Source: Proteus faecis
GTDB taxonomy: Bacteria > Pseudomonadota > Gammaproteobacteria > Enterobacterales > Enterobacteriaceae
Length of the DNA: 64,000 nucleotides
Assembly (NCBI RefSeq): GCF_003144395.1
Contig: NZ_PENZ01000030.1
Location: forward strand, 54,950 to 118,949
Direction of reading: 5' to 3'
The notes below the pieces were generated by a model. The model had not been told where the DNA came from and searched no databases. It saw nothing but the letters and a program-made list of their open reading frames with translations. This document shows, in pieces, positions 62,362 to 64,000 of the stretch. The first letter of the stretch is position 1. Each line of letters starts with the position of its first letter. A program made the position numbers and the translations under genes.

Positions 62362-64000
62362 ATGTCTCACACACTCGCTTTATCTGAAAAAAAGAGGCGG
62401 GATCCCATATTTTTATGGATCCTAATTGCATGGATGGCATTTGCTTTACTGCCATCATGGAGCCTTGATTACGGTCTTTTAGATTCAACAGCAGATGAAT
62501 TACTCACCTCTTACGGCTGGAGTAGCGTCAATATCAGTTGGCTCTGGTTTTTATTACCTAGTTTACTGCTATTTCGTCCATTAACTGCGCCTAAGCGTGA
62601 AAATCGCTCTCGTCACTATTTTGACGCAGGTTTTGCCTTATTTTGCGCCTTTATTACGATAGTCAGCGCTACGCTTGAAGGACGTGGCTTAGGTTATTCT
62701 GCCATCATCCTGTTTATTTCTCTGGGAATGATCATGAAAACCGCCTTAACACGCCTTGAATGGCTAGGTGGTGATAGCTTTGTTATCGGCTCTTTAATAA
62801 CCGTTGTTGCACTAATTGGTGCCTTTATCATCTTCCCGAGTATCGCTATTTTTATTCCTATGTTTAAAGATAGTGCAGGTAATTTTGCACCTTTTGAGTT
62901 TATCGCTATTTTAAGCCAAGCTCATATTGTGCAAGTGATGCTCAACTCTATTGCACTTTCTATTGCTGTAGGAATAGGTTGTACTTTCTTTGGTTTAATT
63001 CTAGCAATTTATACCTCTCGTATTGCGGTACGTTCAGCCATTATTGGCCGTGTATTTTCTATCTTACCTATTGTTACGCCTCCTTTTGTTGTTGGTTTAG
63101 GCGTGACATTAATGATGGGACGTTCAGGTTATGTGACGGAGTTTCTCGCCACTTACGCAGGACTTGAAAATACCAACTGGCTATATGGATTTACTGGAAT
63201 TTGGTTAGCGCAAGTGCTTGCCTTTACCCCTATGTCATTTATGATTTTAGATGGTGCCATTAAAACCATTCATCCTTCATTAGAAGAAGCGTCTTACACT
63301 CTAAGAGCTAACCGCTATCAAACCTTCTTTAATGTTTTTATGCCATTACTTAAGCCTGCATTAGCCAATGCATTCTTAATTGTGATTGTGCAATCTCTTG
63401 CTGACTTTAGTAACCCGTTGGTTTTAGGGGGTAACTTTGACGTTATCGCTACACAAATTTACTTCTATATCACGGGCTCTCAACTGGATTATCAATCAGC
63501 CAGTACATTAGGTGCGTCGCTATTAGTTTTCTCATTATTAGTGTTCTGTGTGCAGTATATGTGGATTGGTAAACGCTCTTACGTCACCGTATCAGGTAAA
63601 TCTTATCGCGGCGATGTTCAACCTCTTCCATCATCACTAATTGCATTTGTGACAACAGTTTTAGCTATTTGGGTTATCTTTAATATCTTGCTCTATGGCA
63701 GTATTTTCTATGGTAGCTTCACCGTTAACTGGGGAGTTGATTACACCTTAACTCTGGATAACTTTATCAAGCTATTTGGTCAAGGAATGAGTGATGGTGC
63801 ATGGCCGTCGTTGTTAGATACCTTGTTATATGCGGGTATTGCGGCACCGATTACCGCGATCCTCGGACTATTAATTGCCTATATCGTGGTGCGCCAAGAC
63901 TTTAAAGGTAAGAAAAGTATCGAGTTCACAACAATGCTCTGTTTTGCTGTACCGGGAACGGTTGCCGGTGTCTCTTATATTCTTGCGTTTAACGACTCAC
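62362..64000 (+). CDS. afuB: AfuB-like ABC permease (partial, cut by window end)
   Basis: An open frame runs from ATG 62362 (SD CGGGGGA) to the window end, 546 codons so far. The translation is membrane protein throughout. An EAA-type ABC-contact motif is near residue 310 (SLEEASYTLRANRYQTFFNVFMPLLKP, quoted in two parts: SLEEASYTLRAN and VFMPLLKPALANA). A second permease half begins after about residue 430, so it is a fused double-domain permease like AfuB/FbpB (about 690 aa). The ATPase afuC should follow outside the window. Confidence 0.88.
   Translation, partial: MSHTLALSEKKRRDPIFLWILIAWMAFALLPSWSLDYGLLDSTADELLTSYGWSSVNISWLWFLLPSLLLFRPLTAPKRENRSRHYFDAGFALFCAFITIVSATLEGRGLGYSAIILFISLGMIMKTALTRLEWLGGDSFVIGSLITVVALIGAFIIFPSIAIFIPMFKDSAGNFAPFEFIAILSQAHIVQVMLNSIALSIAVGIGCTFFGLILAIYTSRIAVRSAIIGRVFSILPIVTPPFVVGLGVTLMMGRSGYVTEFLATYAGLENTNWLYGFTGIWLAQVLAFTPMSFMILDGAIKTIHPSLEEASYTLRANRYQTFFNVFMPLLKPALANAFLIVIVQSLADFSNPLVLGGNFDVIATQIYFYITGSQLDYQSASTLGASLLVFSLLVFCVQYMWIGKRSYVTVSGKSYRGDVQPLPSSLIAFVTTVLAIWVIFNILLYGSIFYGSFTVNWGVDYTLTLDNFIKLFGQGMSDGAWPSLLDTLLYAGIAAPITAILGLLIAYIVVRQDFKGKKSIEFTTMLCFAVPGTVAGVSYILAFNDS

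Overview
The window looks like chromosome from the genus Proteus (P. mirabilis or a close relative). The case rests on a 186-aa MrpI-type fimbrial recombinase at the left edge, AT-rich intergenic DNA, and conserved enterobacterial gene clusters (tktA / epd-pgk-fbaA; dnaQ-tRNA-Asp / rnhA / yafS / gloB-mltD; rlmD-relA / mazG-pyrG-eno; dgt / mtnN-btuF / erpA / hemL; mrcB / hrpB / sfsA-dksA-gluQ-pcnB-folK / panBCD). Species assignment is from memory of these families, not from a search.

Layout. 1-1.4 kb: mrpI and, on its left, what looks like the mrp fimbrial phase switch, with its promoter pointing away from the off-window mrp operon (OFF). 1.4-6.9 kb: an RNA-repair locus. On the minus strand a sigma-54 promoter drives a structured leader (a tRNA-like element and a long-range stem), then a slipin and the RNA ligase rtcB; rtcR (CARF plus AAA+ activator) and RNase Z diverge from it. 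7-14.5 kb: accessory membrane and metabolic genes (YetF-like protein, coiled-coil lipoprotein, BCCT transporter, hpaR, an hpaC without hpaB, dtpB). 14.7-20.4 kb: glycolysis and pentose phosphate genes. 21-23.3 kb: a small island beside tRNA-Asp with a tryptophan 2,3-dioxygenase-like gene. 23.5-33 kb: housekeeping (dnaQ, rnhA, gloB, mltD, a DASS transporter, eno, pyrG). 33.2-38.3 kb: a pore-forming bacteriocin and its immunity gene lie between mazG and relA. 38.3-57.4 kb: conserved core genes; pcnB appears to start at ATT. 57.6-64 kb: an operon-like uhpABC-afuAB array, i.e. a hexose-phosphate sensor followed by a sugar-phosphate ABC importer, cut by the window end.

Two points tie regions together. 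First, both cargo insertions (bacteriocin/immunity and the dioxygenase-like gene) are flanked by direct copies of a neighbouring terminator hairpin, which suggests a shared insertion route. Second, the RNA-repair locus couples a sensor (RtcR), a ligase (RtcB), a tRNA 3'-end nuclease (RNase Z) and a tRNA-like RNA in about 5 kb; this is the most promising place for incompletely described biology.
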